In this document: in pieces, positions 16,766 through 24,304 of the stretch
How the letters are laid out: every line of letters starts with the position of its first letter
How positions within the stretch are numbered: the stretch's first letter is position 1
Notes under the pieces: model-generated
Told to the model about the DNA's origin: nothing
Databases searched by the model: none
The model's input: the letters and a program-made list of their open reading frames with translations, nothing else
Translations under genes and position numbers: made by a program
NCBI GenBank assembly: GCA_964348015.1
Contig: CAYGBC010000031.1
Coordinates: 1-37,274 of the forward strand
Reading direction: 5' to 3'
Source of the DNA: SOIA01 sp964348015
GTDB lineage: Bacteria > Acidobacteriota > Aminicenantia > Aminicenantales > Aminicenantaceae
DNA length: 37,274 nucleotides

Positions 16766-17218
16766 TCAAGGTTTAAAATTTCTCTCTTCCAAATCTATTA
16801 TTTTCTGGAGTCGTTCCTGATGTCGACCGCCTTCATACTCGGTGTCGAGCCAGATGCGAACGATATGGAGGGCCTCATCCAGAGGAAGGACTCTTCCTCC
16901 CAGCGTGAGACAGTTTGAATCATTGTGGCTCCGGCTCATTTCGGTCGTGTACTCATCAAAACAGGAAGTCGCCCGGATTCCTTTGAATTTATTGGCCACT
17001 ATGGCCATTCCAAGGCCTGTTCCACAGACCAGGATTGCCCGGTCATGTTTACCTGAGCAGACGCTTTGGACCGCCTTCTTGCCAAAGTCAACATAATCCA
17101 CTCTTTCTCCAGGGCCGCACCCGAAGTCCTGATGTTCAATTCCTCTTTCTGACAGATAATCCAGCAGGCCCTTCTTGAGCTCATACCCGGCATGGTCTGA
17201 AGCCAAGGCTATTTTCAC
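16766..17218 (-). CDS. rpiB: Ribose-5-phosphate isomerase B
   Basis: This 150-residue RpiB/LacAB protein has SDHAGYELK at the N terminus (phosphate-binding Asp-His), the active-site segment VCGTGLGMAIVANK with catalytic Cys65, and SRSHNDSN with the conserved His/Asn. It interconverts ribulose-5-phosphate and ribose-5-phosphate, the precursor of PRPP, which fits its place ahead of purine genes. The start is GTG 17218, six bases after GGAGGTAGAT. The overlapping ATG would stop at once. It leads the operon. Confidence 0.95.
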   Translation of the reverse strand: MKIALASDHAGYELKKGLLDYLSERGIEHQDFGCGPGERVDYVDFGKKAVQSVCSGKHDRAILVCGTGLGMAIVANKFKGIRATSCFDEYTTEMSRSHNDSNCLTLGGRVLPLDEALHIVRIWLDTEYEGGRHQERLQKIIDLEERNFKP

Positions 17219-17274
17219 ATCTACCTCCTTTTCAGAAAAGCAGGAGTCTGTTATTCCTCCGTTCTTGATGTGAC

Positions 17275-17283
17275 ATTATAGCA
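17275..17283 (-). promoter_or_regulatory. Extended -10 promoter of the rpiB operon
   Basis: The minus strand reads TGCTATAAT, a perfect -10 with the TGn extension. No good -35 is seen (TTTTTA at 17-bp spacing), as is common for extended -10 promoters. The leader to the GTG start is about 50 nt. Confidence 0.75.
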
Positions 17284-17297
17284 GGAATTTTAATAAA

Positions 17298-17346
17298 TAA
17301 AAAAGGGTCGGAGCTTGATCCTGAACGCGCGGAATGACTCCGGCCC
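17298..17346 (-). terminator. Rho-independent terminator downstream of the ctp gene
   Basis: On the minus strand GGGCCGGAG (17346-17338) and CTCCGACCC (17313-17305) form a 9-bp stem with one G-T pair and a long 24-nt loop. A run of T follows (17304-17298). It lies 150 nt past the protease stop codon and just ahead of the rpiB promoter. Confidence 0.7.
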
Positions 17347-17497
17347 CTCAATTATCAAATACTTCTTCAGCCTGATTAGAGCCGGAAGAAATGATGATTT
17401 TGCGCATAATGTTCATTCATATCTCGAGAAGAAAGATGACAACAATAATTTTGAATCGGGAGCAAATTTCTTGTGGATCGGGGGGACGGTCCTCTTT

Positions 17498-19075
17498 TTA
17501 CTCCGGATCGTCCTCTTTTATGAGTGAGGATGCCTCAGGAAAAACCTCGATGGCTTTGTGCACGACGGGATCGCTCCGCTGATAGGCCCACCATCCTTCT
17601 TCGACACCCCAGAGCGCGGAAAATATATCTCTTTCCAGCTCTTGCTTTATCTGGGCCAGCGCTTTTTCGAATTCAGCTGTCTCGTACTCAATCTTGCTTT
17701 CTCGAAGATAGCGCTTGAAATCCTCTATAATCCGGGAATCAGCTTTGAAATCCCTGCCAAAAATCTGTTTTTCACCGGTGTTCCGTGTTGTGTCCCGCCT
17801 TTCCTGCGGGAAGATATACTGCTTCGAAAGCGGTGTCTCGTTATTCACGAATTTTCTCGCGTAAGTGAAGAATGCGCCCTTGTATATGAAATAAAATATG
17901 ATATCTTCCGTGGAAGTCTCGATCTCATAATCCGGGGCTATTCCTCCCTGGCCCAGAACCTTCCGGCCCTTTGCTGTATACCTCACTTCTCTTTCTTCGT
18001 CGGGCGCCTGGACGCTCCTCATGTAATCTTCAATCCGAGTGTAATCTCTCTGGATCGACCGGCCACTCGGAGTAAAATACCTGGCCGTGGTCAGCGCGAC
18101 CGCAGAGTTTTCAGAAAGCGGAAAGACGGTTTGGACGAGCCCCTTCCCGAAGGAATTTTCGCCCACGATCAACCCTCTGTCATTGTCCTTTATCGCTCCG
18201 CTCACGATTTCAGGCGCACTGGCGCTGCTCTTGCTGATCAGCAGGACCAGAGGGATGTCTTCATACTGGTTGTCACTCACAGCCCTGAATTCCTGATTAA
18301 ACTCTTTGTTCCTTCCCCTCATCGAAACAATGACAGCGTCTCTCGGAAGAAACTGCTCGGAAATTTCGATGGACTGCCTCAAAGTTCCTCCGCCGTTCAA
18401 ACGAAAATCCAGTATCAGTTTTTTCATTCCCTGCGCGACCAGAGAATCCATCTTTTCCTTGAATTCCCTTGTCGTGGTTCCCGAGAAGTTGCGGATGAAG
18501 ATGTATCCGATATCATCCTGAAGCATAAACGCATAGGGAACACTATGAAGCGGGATCTCCTCGCGTGTCACGGTCAACTCCAGGGGCCTTTCTAAACCCT
18601 CGCGGACAATCGTGATATTGACCTTGGTTCCTTTGGGACCCCTCAACTTCTGCACGGCTCCCTGGCCTGTGATCAGCTTTGTGCTCTCGCCGTTGATGTG
18701 GGATATGACATCCCCTGGCAGGATTCCCAGCCTGTAAGCCGGGCCTCCTTCGATGGGAGATATGACGACCAAACGGTCTTCTTGTTTCTGGATCAGGATG
18801 CCCAGGCCATGATATTTCCCGACATGCTCTTCAGTCAACCGGGCAAAGTGATCAGGATCCAGGAAATACGAATGAGGATCCAGAGTGCTCAGCAATCCTC
18901 TAATCGAAGAATACGTCATCTGGTCATAATCGACATCATCGAAATAATATTCATCTATTAGATAGGCCATGGAGTTGATCTTTTGGTAGGAGCTTCCCCA
19001 TATGTCCTCATCTTGAGCAGGAAGAAGAACGAGCACGAGGATCAACACAACCAGGAAAAGTGCTTTTCTCTTCAT
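17498..19075 (-). CDS. Carboxy-terminal processing protease (S41 family)
   Basis: This 525-residue exported protease has a signal peptide (MKRKALFLVVLILVLVLLPAQ), a PDZ domain (about 85-170), and an S41 catalytic core. Ser286 in SSASAPEI and Lys311 in GENSFGKG lie exactly 25 residues apart, the Ser/Lys dyad spacing of CtpA/Prc. A C-terminal region of about 150 residues (380-525) is charged and helix-rich and is longer than in minimal CtpA. It cleaves C termini of periplasmic proteins. It stands alone, divergent from tatA, with its own promoter and a terminator. Confidence 0.93.
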   Translation of the reverse strand: MKRKALFLVVLILVLVLLPAQDEDIWGSSYQKINSMAYLIDEYYFDDVDYDQMTYSSIRGLLSTLDPHSYFLDPDHFARLTEEHVGKYHGLGILIQKQEDRLVVISPIEGGPAYRLGILPGDVISHINGESTKLITGQGAVQKLRGPKGTKVNITIVREGLERPLELTVTREEIPLHSVPYAFMLQDDIGYIFIRNFSGTTTREFKEKMDSLVAQGMKKLILDFRLNGGGTLRQSIEISEQFLPRDAVIVSMRGRNKEFNQEFRAVSDNQYEDIPLVLLISKSSASAPEIVSGAIKDNDRGLIVGENSFGKGLVQTVFPLSENSAVALTTARYFTPSGRSIQRDYTRIEDYMRSVQAPDEEREVRYTAKGRKVLGQGGIAPDYEIETSTEDIIFYFIYKGAFFTYARKFVNNETPLSKQYIFPQERRDTTRNTGEKQIFGRDFKADSRIIEDFKRYLRESKIEYETAEFEKALAQIKQELERDIFSALWGVEEGWWAYQRSDPVVHKAIEVFPEASSLIKEDDPE

Positions 19076-19094
19076 TTCAATTCCACTGGTTTCA

Positions 19095-19123
19095 ATATTA
19101 CCAAAGCCTCCTTATCTTGTAAA
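19095..19123 (-). promoter_or_regulatory. Sigma-70 promoter of the ctp gene
   Basis: The minus strand has TTTACA (19123-19118), a 17-bp spacer and TAATAT (19100-19095). The transcription start would fall about 12 nt before the ATG at 19075, giving a very short leader. Confidence 0.7.
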
Positions 19124-19177
19124 GCTGCCGTCGACTGCGGCATGCCTTATCATTACAGGAGCGGAAAAATTGCTTTC

Positions 19178-19206
19178 TTGACTTCTCCCGGGCGAAGGGC
19201 TATATT
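19178..19206 (+). promoter_or_regulatory. Sigma-70 promoter of the tat operon
   Basis: TTGACT (19178-19183), a 17-bp spacer and TATATT (19201-19206) form a near-consensus promoter. It is about 35 nt ahead of the tatA ATG. It probably drives the whole plus-strand run to 27743. Confidence 0.8.
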
Positions 19207-19240
19207 TCCATAGGCATCTTGGACTCAAGGAAAAGACAAA

Positions 19241-19486
19241 ATGTTCGGCAGCATCGGCGTTCCAGAAATGATCCTCATCCTCGCACTCGCCCTCCTTGTG
19301 TTCGGCCCGAAAAAGCTCCCGGAAGTCGGAAGGTCCATCGGAAGGGCACTCAGAGAATTCAGGAGAACTTCGGACGAGATCAAGGACAAGATCGAAGAAG
19401 AGATCCAGGCCGATGAGCTGAAAGACATCAAAGAAGAAATCGAAAAGGACATCCAAGACGATGAGGAAGGGAAAAAAGTCTCCTGA
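19241..19486 (+). CDS. tatA: Twin-arginine translocase subunit TatA/E
   Basis: This 81-residue protein has one N-terminal membrane helix (IGVPEMILILALALLVFG), the hinge FGPKKLPEVGRSIGRALREF, and a long charged, acidic amphipathic tail. It forms the pore-building TatA component that moves folded proteins. AAGGAA lies about nine bases before the ATG. It overlaps tatC by 26 nt. No TatB is present, so this is a minimal TatA/TatC system in which TatA may do both jobs. Confidence 0.95.
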   Translation: MFGSIGVPEMILILALALLVFGPKKLPEVGRSIGRALREFRRTSDEIKDKIEEEIQADELKDIKEEIEKDIQDDEEGKKVS

Positions 19487-20234
19487 CAGTATGACCTTCC
19501 TCGAACACCTTGATGACCTCAGAAAAAGGCTCTTCTACTCCTTCCTCGCCATTATCATAACAGCCGTACCAGCCTGGCTATTCCACAAACAGATATTCGA
19601 TATCCTGGCCCACCCGGTCCAACAATACCTTGAGGAACCGATGTCTTACATAAGGCTCACCGAGCCCTTCATGCTGTACATCAAAGTCTCGGTACTGGCC
19701 GCAATCTTCGTCGCTTCGCCGTTCATATTCCTGCAGTTCTGGAAATTCATTGCCCCAGGTCTCTACAAAAAAGAGAGGAAATACGTCATTCCGTTTGTTC
19801 TCTTCACCACCATCTTCTTTTCTGCCGGTGGTGCCTTTGCCTATTTTGTTGTCTTCCCGTTTGCCTGCCGTTTTTTCCTCAGCATGGGTGCAGATTTTCA
19901 AGCAGTCATCACGGTTCAAGAGTACTTCAGCCTGGCGCTTAGGGTGATTCTTGGAATCGCTCTGGTCTTTGAAATGCCCACTCTGGTCTTCTTCCTCTCC
20001 CGTATGGGATTGATCACGGCCAAATGGATGGCAAAAAAATTCAAATACGCTGTACTCGTCATCTTTATCATCGCCGCCATCATCACTCCCACCCCCGATA
20101 TGCTCGTTCAAAGCATCGTCGCTGTCCCGATGCTCGCTCTCTACGGAGTGAGCATTCTGATCGCGCTCCTCTCCGAGAAGAGAAAAAAAGAAAAGGCAAA
20201 AGAGTCAGAATCCGAGGACGATTTAGCCGGATAG
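19461..20234 (+). CDS. tatC: Twin-arginine translocase subunit TatC
   Basis: This protein of up to 257 residues has six membrane helices and the TatC signature near the N terminus (FLEHLDDLRKRLFYS). FIAPGLYKKERKYVIPFV and the ITPTPDMLVQS segment are also present. It binds the twin-arginine signal peptide. ATG 19461 overlaps tatA by 26 nt. ATG 19491, just before TFLEHL, would give a more usual N terminus with no overlap, and the sequence does not decide between them. The C-terminal tail is rich in Lys and Glu. Confidence 0.95.
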   Translation: MRKGKKSPDSMTFLEHLDDLRKRLFYSFLAIIITAVPAWLFHKQIFDILAHPVQQYLEEPMSYIRLTEPFMLYIKVSVLAAIFVASPFIFLQFWKFIAPGLYKKERKYVIPFVLFTTIFFSAGGAFAYFVVFPFACRFFLSMGADFQAVITVQEYFSLALRVILGIALVFEMPTLVFFLSRMGLITAKWMAKKFKYAVLVIFIIAAIITPTPDMLVQSIVAVPMLALYGVSILIALLSEKRKKEKAKESESEDDLAG

Positions 20235-20254
20235 ATCCAAGTCTTTCAGACAGA

Positions 20255-21538
20255 ATGAGGAATAAAGAAAAAGTCATCATCCGTGAAGTTCAGGATTACA
20301 TCCCGGAGATCATCAAAGAAATCATCCATACGGGTCTTGAAGCATTTGACCTGACCTCTCGAATCAACGGAAAAATCACGATTAAACCCAACGTAGTCAT
20401 GGCCCATCCGAAAGTTGCGCCTTCTGCATTCACGCGAGCCGAATTTCTGGATGGATTGATCGATGCGTTGAGTGACGGGAAGAAAACCAGCTCGAAAATT
20501 GTGCTCGCCGAAAAATCAGGTGCCGGGCTTCCGACTTCCAGAATGTTCCGGTATGCGGGATATCCCGCCCTGAAAAAGAAACACAGAATTAAGCTTCTTC
20601 CGATAGAAGAAGCCAAAAAAATGACAGTGTCTCTCCAAAAAGGAGAGCTCCACAGCCAAATATCCACGGCCAGAGAAATCGTGGAAAATGATTTTCTTGT
20701 CTACGCTCCCAAATTGAAAAGCAACGTGCTCAGCCAGGGTTTGTCTGCGGCACTCAAGCTGAATATCGGGCTGCTCCTGGATAAGGAAAGACTCTGGAAT
20801 CACAATCACGAGTTGGACAAGAAGATCGTCGACCTCCTGGAAGTGGGCAATCCCGACTTTATTGCGACGGACGCCGTGGAGATCTGTACAGGAGGAAACC
20901 AGCTCACCCAGCACGGCCAGCACCTGGGGATAATCCTGATGGCGACCAATCCTCTGGCGCATGACGTTGTCTGCGCGCATATCCTCCATCTCGATCCGAA
21001 AAAAATCCAGCACCTCCGCATGGCTCATGACCGAGGCTACGGTCCCCTCAGCCTTGACGATATCGAGATCGACGGGGACATGACTCTGGAGGAGATCCAG
21101 CAAAAAACAAAAGGCCTGGACCTCGGGATGATCAGAGTCGATGAAGCGGACTGCAACATCCGCACAATCGTCGGTGAACCGTACTGTACCGGAGGCTGTC
21201 ACGGCATCTTTCTCGATTGGCTGTACATGTTCAAAGACAGGAAGCCCGAGCTCTGGAAGAATATGCCGGATTGGACGGTGGTCATCGGTCAGCATTCCGG
21301 GGATGTCTCTGCCCCCAGAGTGATGGTGATCGGGACCTGTTCACAGATCATAGGGGAAGTCAAAGCTCGAAAAAAGAGAAAAATCAAGGGCTGCCCCCCT
21401 AAACACAAAGACCTTGTCCTGTTGTTTTTTCTCAAGGCTGGAATTCTCAATCCGCTCTTCAGACTGGACATGATCATCGATGCCTATTTCTTCCTGTTTC
21501 TTTCCTGGCTCAAAAGGCTGGTGAAAGGAAGGATCTAA
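20255..21538 (+). CDS. DUF362-type protein with four conserved-looking cysteines
   Basis: This 427-residue protein is of the DUF362 type (IKPNVVMAHPKVAPSAFTR at 43-61, then TDAVEICTGGNQL and ATNPLAHDVV). The biochemical role of DUF362 is not known to me; some members carry iron-sulphur centres. Here Cys311, Cys315, Cys362 and Cys380 (the last in GCPP) could hold a metal or an Fe-S cluster. A hydrophobic C-terminal region (388-420) could associate with the membrane. ATG 20255 is chosen because the longer frame from 20024 lies inside tatC and is not protein-like. It starts 20 nt after tatC and ends 4 nt before the dehydrogenase. Confidence 0.8.
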   Translation: MRNKEKVIIREVQDYIPEIIKEIIHTGLEAFDLTSRINGKITIKPNVVMAHPKVAPSAFTRAEFLDGLIDALSDGKKTSSKIVLAEKSGAGLPTSRMFRYAGYPALKKKHRIKLLPIEEAKKMTVSLQKGELHSQISTAREIVENDFLVYAPKLKSNVLSQGLSAALKLNIGLLLDKERLWNHNHELDKKIVDLLEVGNPDFIATDAVEICTGGNQLTQHGQHLGIILMATNPLAHDVVCAHILHLDPKKIQHLRMAHDRGYGPLSLDDIEIDGDMTLEEIQQKTKGLDLGMIRVDEADCNIRTIVGEPYCTGGCHGIFLDWLYMFKDRKPELWKNMPDWTVVIGQHSGDVSAPRVMVIGTCSQIIGEVKARKKRKIKGCPPKHKDLVLLFFLKAGILNPLFRLDMIIDAYFFLFLSWLKRLVKGRI

Positions 21539-21542
21539 CTCC

Positions 21543-23186
21543 ATGGACGGACGGTTGATCATCGCGAACAAGCGCGTGGAAACAAAAGACAAAATTGAAT
21601 CCTTCAATCCGGCCACTCTTCAATCCGTCGGAGAAATCTGCCTGGCTTCAGGAAAAGAATGCCGTCAGGCCATCCAAGCCGCAGAAAAAGCGTTTCCTGT
21701 CTGGAGGGAAGTTTCCCATCAAGAAAAAAGGAAAATCCTCAGAAAAGCCAGGGAAATTCTCCTGCAGAGAAAAAGCGAGGTCGCCGGATTGATCACCGCG
21801 GAGAAAGGCAGTCCTTACCCGGAATCGTTATCCGTAGAAGTCCTGGGAGTCCTCGAAGCCCTGAATTATTACGATCGAAACTTGAAAAAAGCACTTCACC
21901 CCAAGAAGATGAAACACCAGGTTATTCTTTTTTCCCATAAAAAGAGTCACTTTCGTTTCCAGCCGCTGGGAATAACACTGATTATCTCCCCGTGGAATTT
22001 TCCCTTCCTGATTCCCTCATGTGATATCCTGAGCGCCATCGCATCCGGAAACACAGTCGTCTTCAGACCCTCGACATCCACTCCATTGACCGGGCTTCTG
22101 ATCGGGGATATCCTCATCCAGGCCGGACTTCCCCCCGGAGTTCTCAACATTGTCAACTGCCGGGTTCCAAGGGCAGAAGAAATGATCCTGAGCCCGGAGT
22201 TCCAGACAATCCTGTTTACGGGAAGTGTTGATACAGGCAAAAGAATCATGGAGCTCGCCAGCCGAAACCTGACCCGTGTCGTTCTTGAACTCGGAGGGAA
22301 GGATCCGATGATCGTCCTCGAAGACGCAGACCTGGAAAGAGCTTCCCGGGGTGCGGCTTGGGCGGCTTTCATGAATACCGGTCAGAGTTGTGGATCTGTG
22401 GAAAGGCTCTACGTGGCCCGCGAAATCGCGGATGAGTTTATAGAGAGAGTAGTGCGCTGTGTCAGAGAACTTAAAGTAGGGAATCCCGAGGAGCCCGGAG
22501 TCGACATCGGCCCGATGACTATCCTCAGTCAGCTCCATGTGGTGGAAGAACATGTCCGTGATGCGGTCTCGAAAGGGGCGCGTGTATTGAGCGGAGGGAC
22601 AAAGATCAAGGAATTTCCTGGCTACTTTTTCCAGCCGACTGTGCTCTCAGGAGTTGATCATTCTATGAAAATCATGAAAGAAGAAACCTTCGGTCCCGTG
22701 CTTCCGATCATGGTCTTTTCCGAGCCAGAGGAAGCCATTTTTTTGGCGAACGATTCTCCGTTCGGATTGACGGCTTCAGTCTGGACACAAAACCAAAAAA
22801 TGGCGGCCTGGGTGGCGGAGAGAATCGATGTGGGGACCGTAACAGTGAACGACCATATGTATTCCTTTGCCGAGCCTCGTGCAATATGGGGAGGGATCAA
22901 GCAAACAGGAAGGGGATACACTCACGGGCCATTTGGCCTTCAAGAACTTGTGAACATCAAATTCACCAGCCATGACTTCTCAAGAAAAAGGACTCAGACC
23001 TGGTGGTTTCCCTACAGGGCAGATTTTCCTAAGCTCTTGGAAAAATCGCTTGTGTTCTTTCACCACAATCGTCGCCGTGAAAAAATAAAGGCCCTCTTTT
23101 CGCTGTTGCGTTACAGTTCGAAGATCCAAACCGGAAGCCCCATCTTCAATTTCGTAAAAAATTTGCCTAAAATATTCAGGAAATGA
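21543..23186 (+). CDS. Aldehyde dehydrogenase with C-terminal extension
   Basis: This is a 547-residue NAD(P)-dependent aldehyde dehydrogenase. The oxyanion Asn is in SPWNFPF (149-155), the general-base Glu249 is in LELGGKDP, and nucleophile Cys283 is in NTGQSC. ETFGPVLPI is also present. The usual KPSE coenzyme segment is RPST here, so the cofactor Lys is replaced by Arg. About 60 extra basic residues at the C terminus (from about 485) have no counterpart in standard enzymes and may bind membrane or partner. The substrate cannot be told. The succinate-semialdehyde/aliphatic aldehyde class is closest by eye. It overlaps the next gene by 4 nt. Confidence 0.88.
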   Translation: MDGRLIIANKRVETKDKIESFNPATLQSVGEICLASGKECRQAIQAAEKAFPVWREVSHQEKRKILRKAREILLQRKSEVAGLITAEKGSPYPESLSVEVLGVLEALNYYDRNLKKALHPKKMKHQVILFSHKKSHFRFQPLGITLIISPWNFPFLIPSCDILSAIASGNTVVFRPSTSTPLTGLLIGDILIQAGLPPGVLNIVNCRVPRAEEMILSPEFQTILFTGSVDTGKRIMELASRNLTRVVLELGGKDPMIVLEDADLERASRGAAWAAFMNTGQSCGSVERLYVAREIADEFIERVVRCVRELKVGNPEEPGVDIGPMTILSQLHVVEEHVRDAVSKGARVLSGGTKIKEFPGYFFQPTVLSGVDHSMKIMKEETFGPVLPIMVFSEPEEAIFLANDSPFGLTASVWTQNQKMAAWVAERIDVGTVTVNDHMYSFAEPRAIWGGIKQTGRGYTHGPFGLQELVNIKFTSHDFSRKRTQTWWFPYRADFPKLLEKSLVFFHHNRRREKIKALFSLLRYSSKIQTGSPIFNFVKNLPKIFRK

Positions 23187-23722
23187 ACAACGCAGTTCAG
23201 CTTATCGGGCTGACAGGAACAAACGGTTCCGGAAAAGGTGAGGCCGCAGCCTATTTTCAAAATAAAGGATTCGCCTACTTTTCGCTCTCCGACCTGATCC
23301 GGAATGAGCTCCAAAAAGAGGAAAAAGAGGTCACCCGGGATAATCTGATTCAAAAGGGAAACCAATTGAGAGAAAAGTACGGACCGGATATCCTGGCGAA
23401 GTGGGCGCTCGAGAAAGTGAAAGACCGAGCTGTCATCGACAGCATCCGTAATCCTTTTGAGGTTGAGTTCCTGAGAAAGTACGGAAATTTTATTCTTCTG
23501 GCAATCGACGCTCCAGTCGAGTTAAGATATGAGAGAGCCAAAAGAAGAGGGAGAGAGGAATCCGCCTCGACTGTCGAGGAATTTATCCAGAAAGAAAAGG
23601 AAGAAATGACAGGCAGCGAAAAAGGGCAGCAGCTCCTCAGTTGCATGGCGATGGCTGACCATCTCATCATCAACGATGGAACACTTGAAGAATTTCACAT
23701 CAAGCTGGAGGAAACGCTATGA
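23183..23722 (+). CDS. P-loop nucleotide kinase-like protein
   Basis: This 179-residue AAA/kinase-fold protein has Walker A GTNGSGKG (12-19), the LSDLIRNELQ segment, and a lid-like Arg-rich stretch (RYERAKRRGREES). It resembles dephospho-CoA kinase and deoxynucleotide monophosphate kinases, but it lacks enough markers for either call. It overlaps the aldehyde dehydrogenase and the dCMP deaminase by 4 nt each. That placement favours a role in deoxynucleotide metabolism (inference). Confidence 0.8.
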   Translation: MNNAVQLIGLTGTNGSGKGEAAAYFQNKGFAYFSLSDLIRNELQKEEKEVTRDNLIQKGNQLREKYGPDILAKWALEKVKDRAVIDSIRNPFEVEFLRKYGNFILLAIDAPVELRYERAKRRGREESASTVEEFIQKEKEEMTGSEKGQQLLSCMAMADHLIINDGTLEEFHIKLEETL

Positions 23723-24228
23723 AGCCGAAAAGAATCTCAAAAGACCAGTATTATTTAGGCATAGCGGAAGAAGTGGCACGCCGCAGCACATGTTTTCGAC
23801 GCTCCCTAGGAGCCATTATCATCCGCGACGACCAGATCATTTCCACGGGATACGTGGGGGCGCCGAGGAAAACCAAGGACAGCCTTGAACACGGGTCCTG
23901 CCTCAGGGACAAATTGAAAATCCCTCACGGCCAGCGGTATGAGCTGTGCCGCAGTGTCCACGCCGAGCAAAATGCCATCATCAACGCGGCTCGGGCTGGA
24001 GTCAGTTTGCTGGGCGGAGACATGTACATTTACGGCAGCGTCGCAGGAAAATTCCAACCGATAGATGCCTTCCCTTGCTTCATCTGCAAGAAAATGATCA
24101 TAAACGCCGGATTGAACCGTATCATATGCTCCGCGGCCGACGGGAAGATGAAGTCTTTCCGCGTGAGCGACTGGGTCAAGGAATGGAAAGAAGGGGATAT
24201 CGTCGACGACAGCCACCAGTATGGCTGA
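23719..24228 (+). CDS. dCMP deaminase-family zinc deaminase
   Basis: This 169-residue cytidine/deoxycytidylate deaminase fold protein has zinc ligands His81 (HAEQN), Cys120 and Cys123 (PCFIC) and catalytic Glu83. It has the extra Cys-rich region of dCMP deaminases (HGSCLRDKLKIPHGQRYELC) before the active site. It makes dUMP for thymidylate synthesis. It is translationally coupled to the upstream kinase-like gene through an ATGA overlap. Confidence 0.92.
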   Translation: MKPKRISKDQYYLGIAEEVARRSTCFRRSLGAIIIRDDQIISTGYVGAPRKTKDSLEHGSCLRDKLKIPHGQRYELCRSVHAEQNAIINAARAGVSLLGGDMYIYGSVAGKFQPIDAFPCFICKKMIINAGLNRIICSAADGKMKSFRVSDWVKEWKEGDIVDDSHQYG

Positions 24229-24304
24229 GACGAATAAGGTCTCTCATGCCACTCATGAATCCGAGCCGACTCGCAACAACATTAAAATGTTTGGAGATAA
24301 AAAA

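Noticed and set aside
20024..20254. Upstream extension of the DUF362 frame
   Set aside because: It lies inside tatC in another frame and is rich in His/Arg/Ser, typical of a shadow frame.
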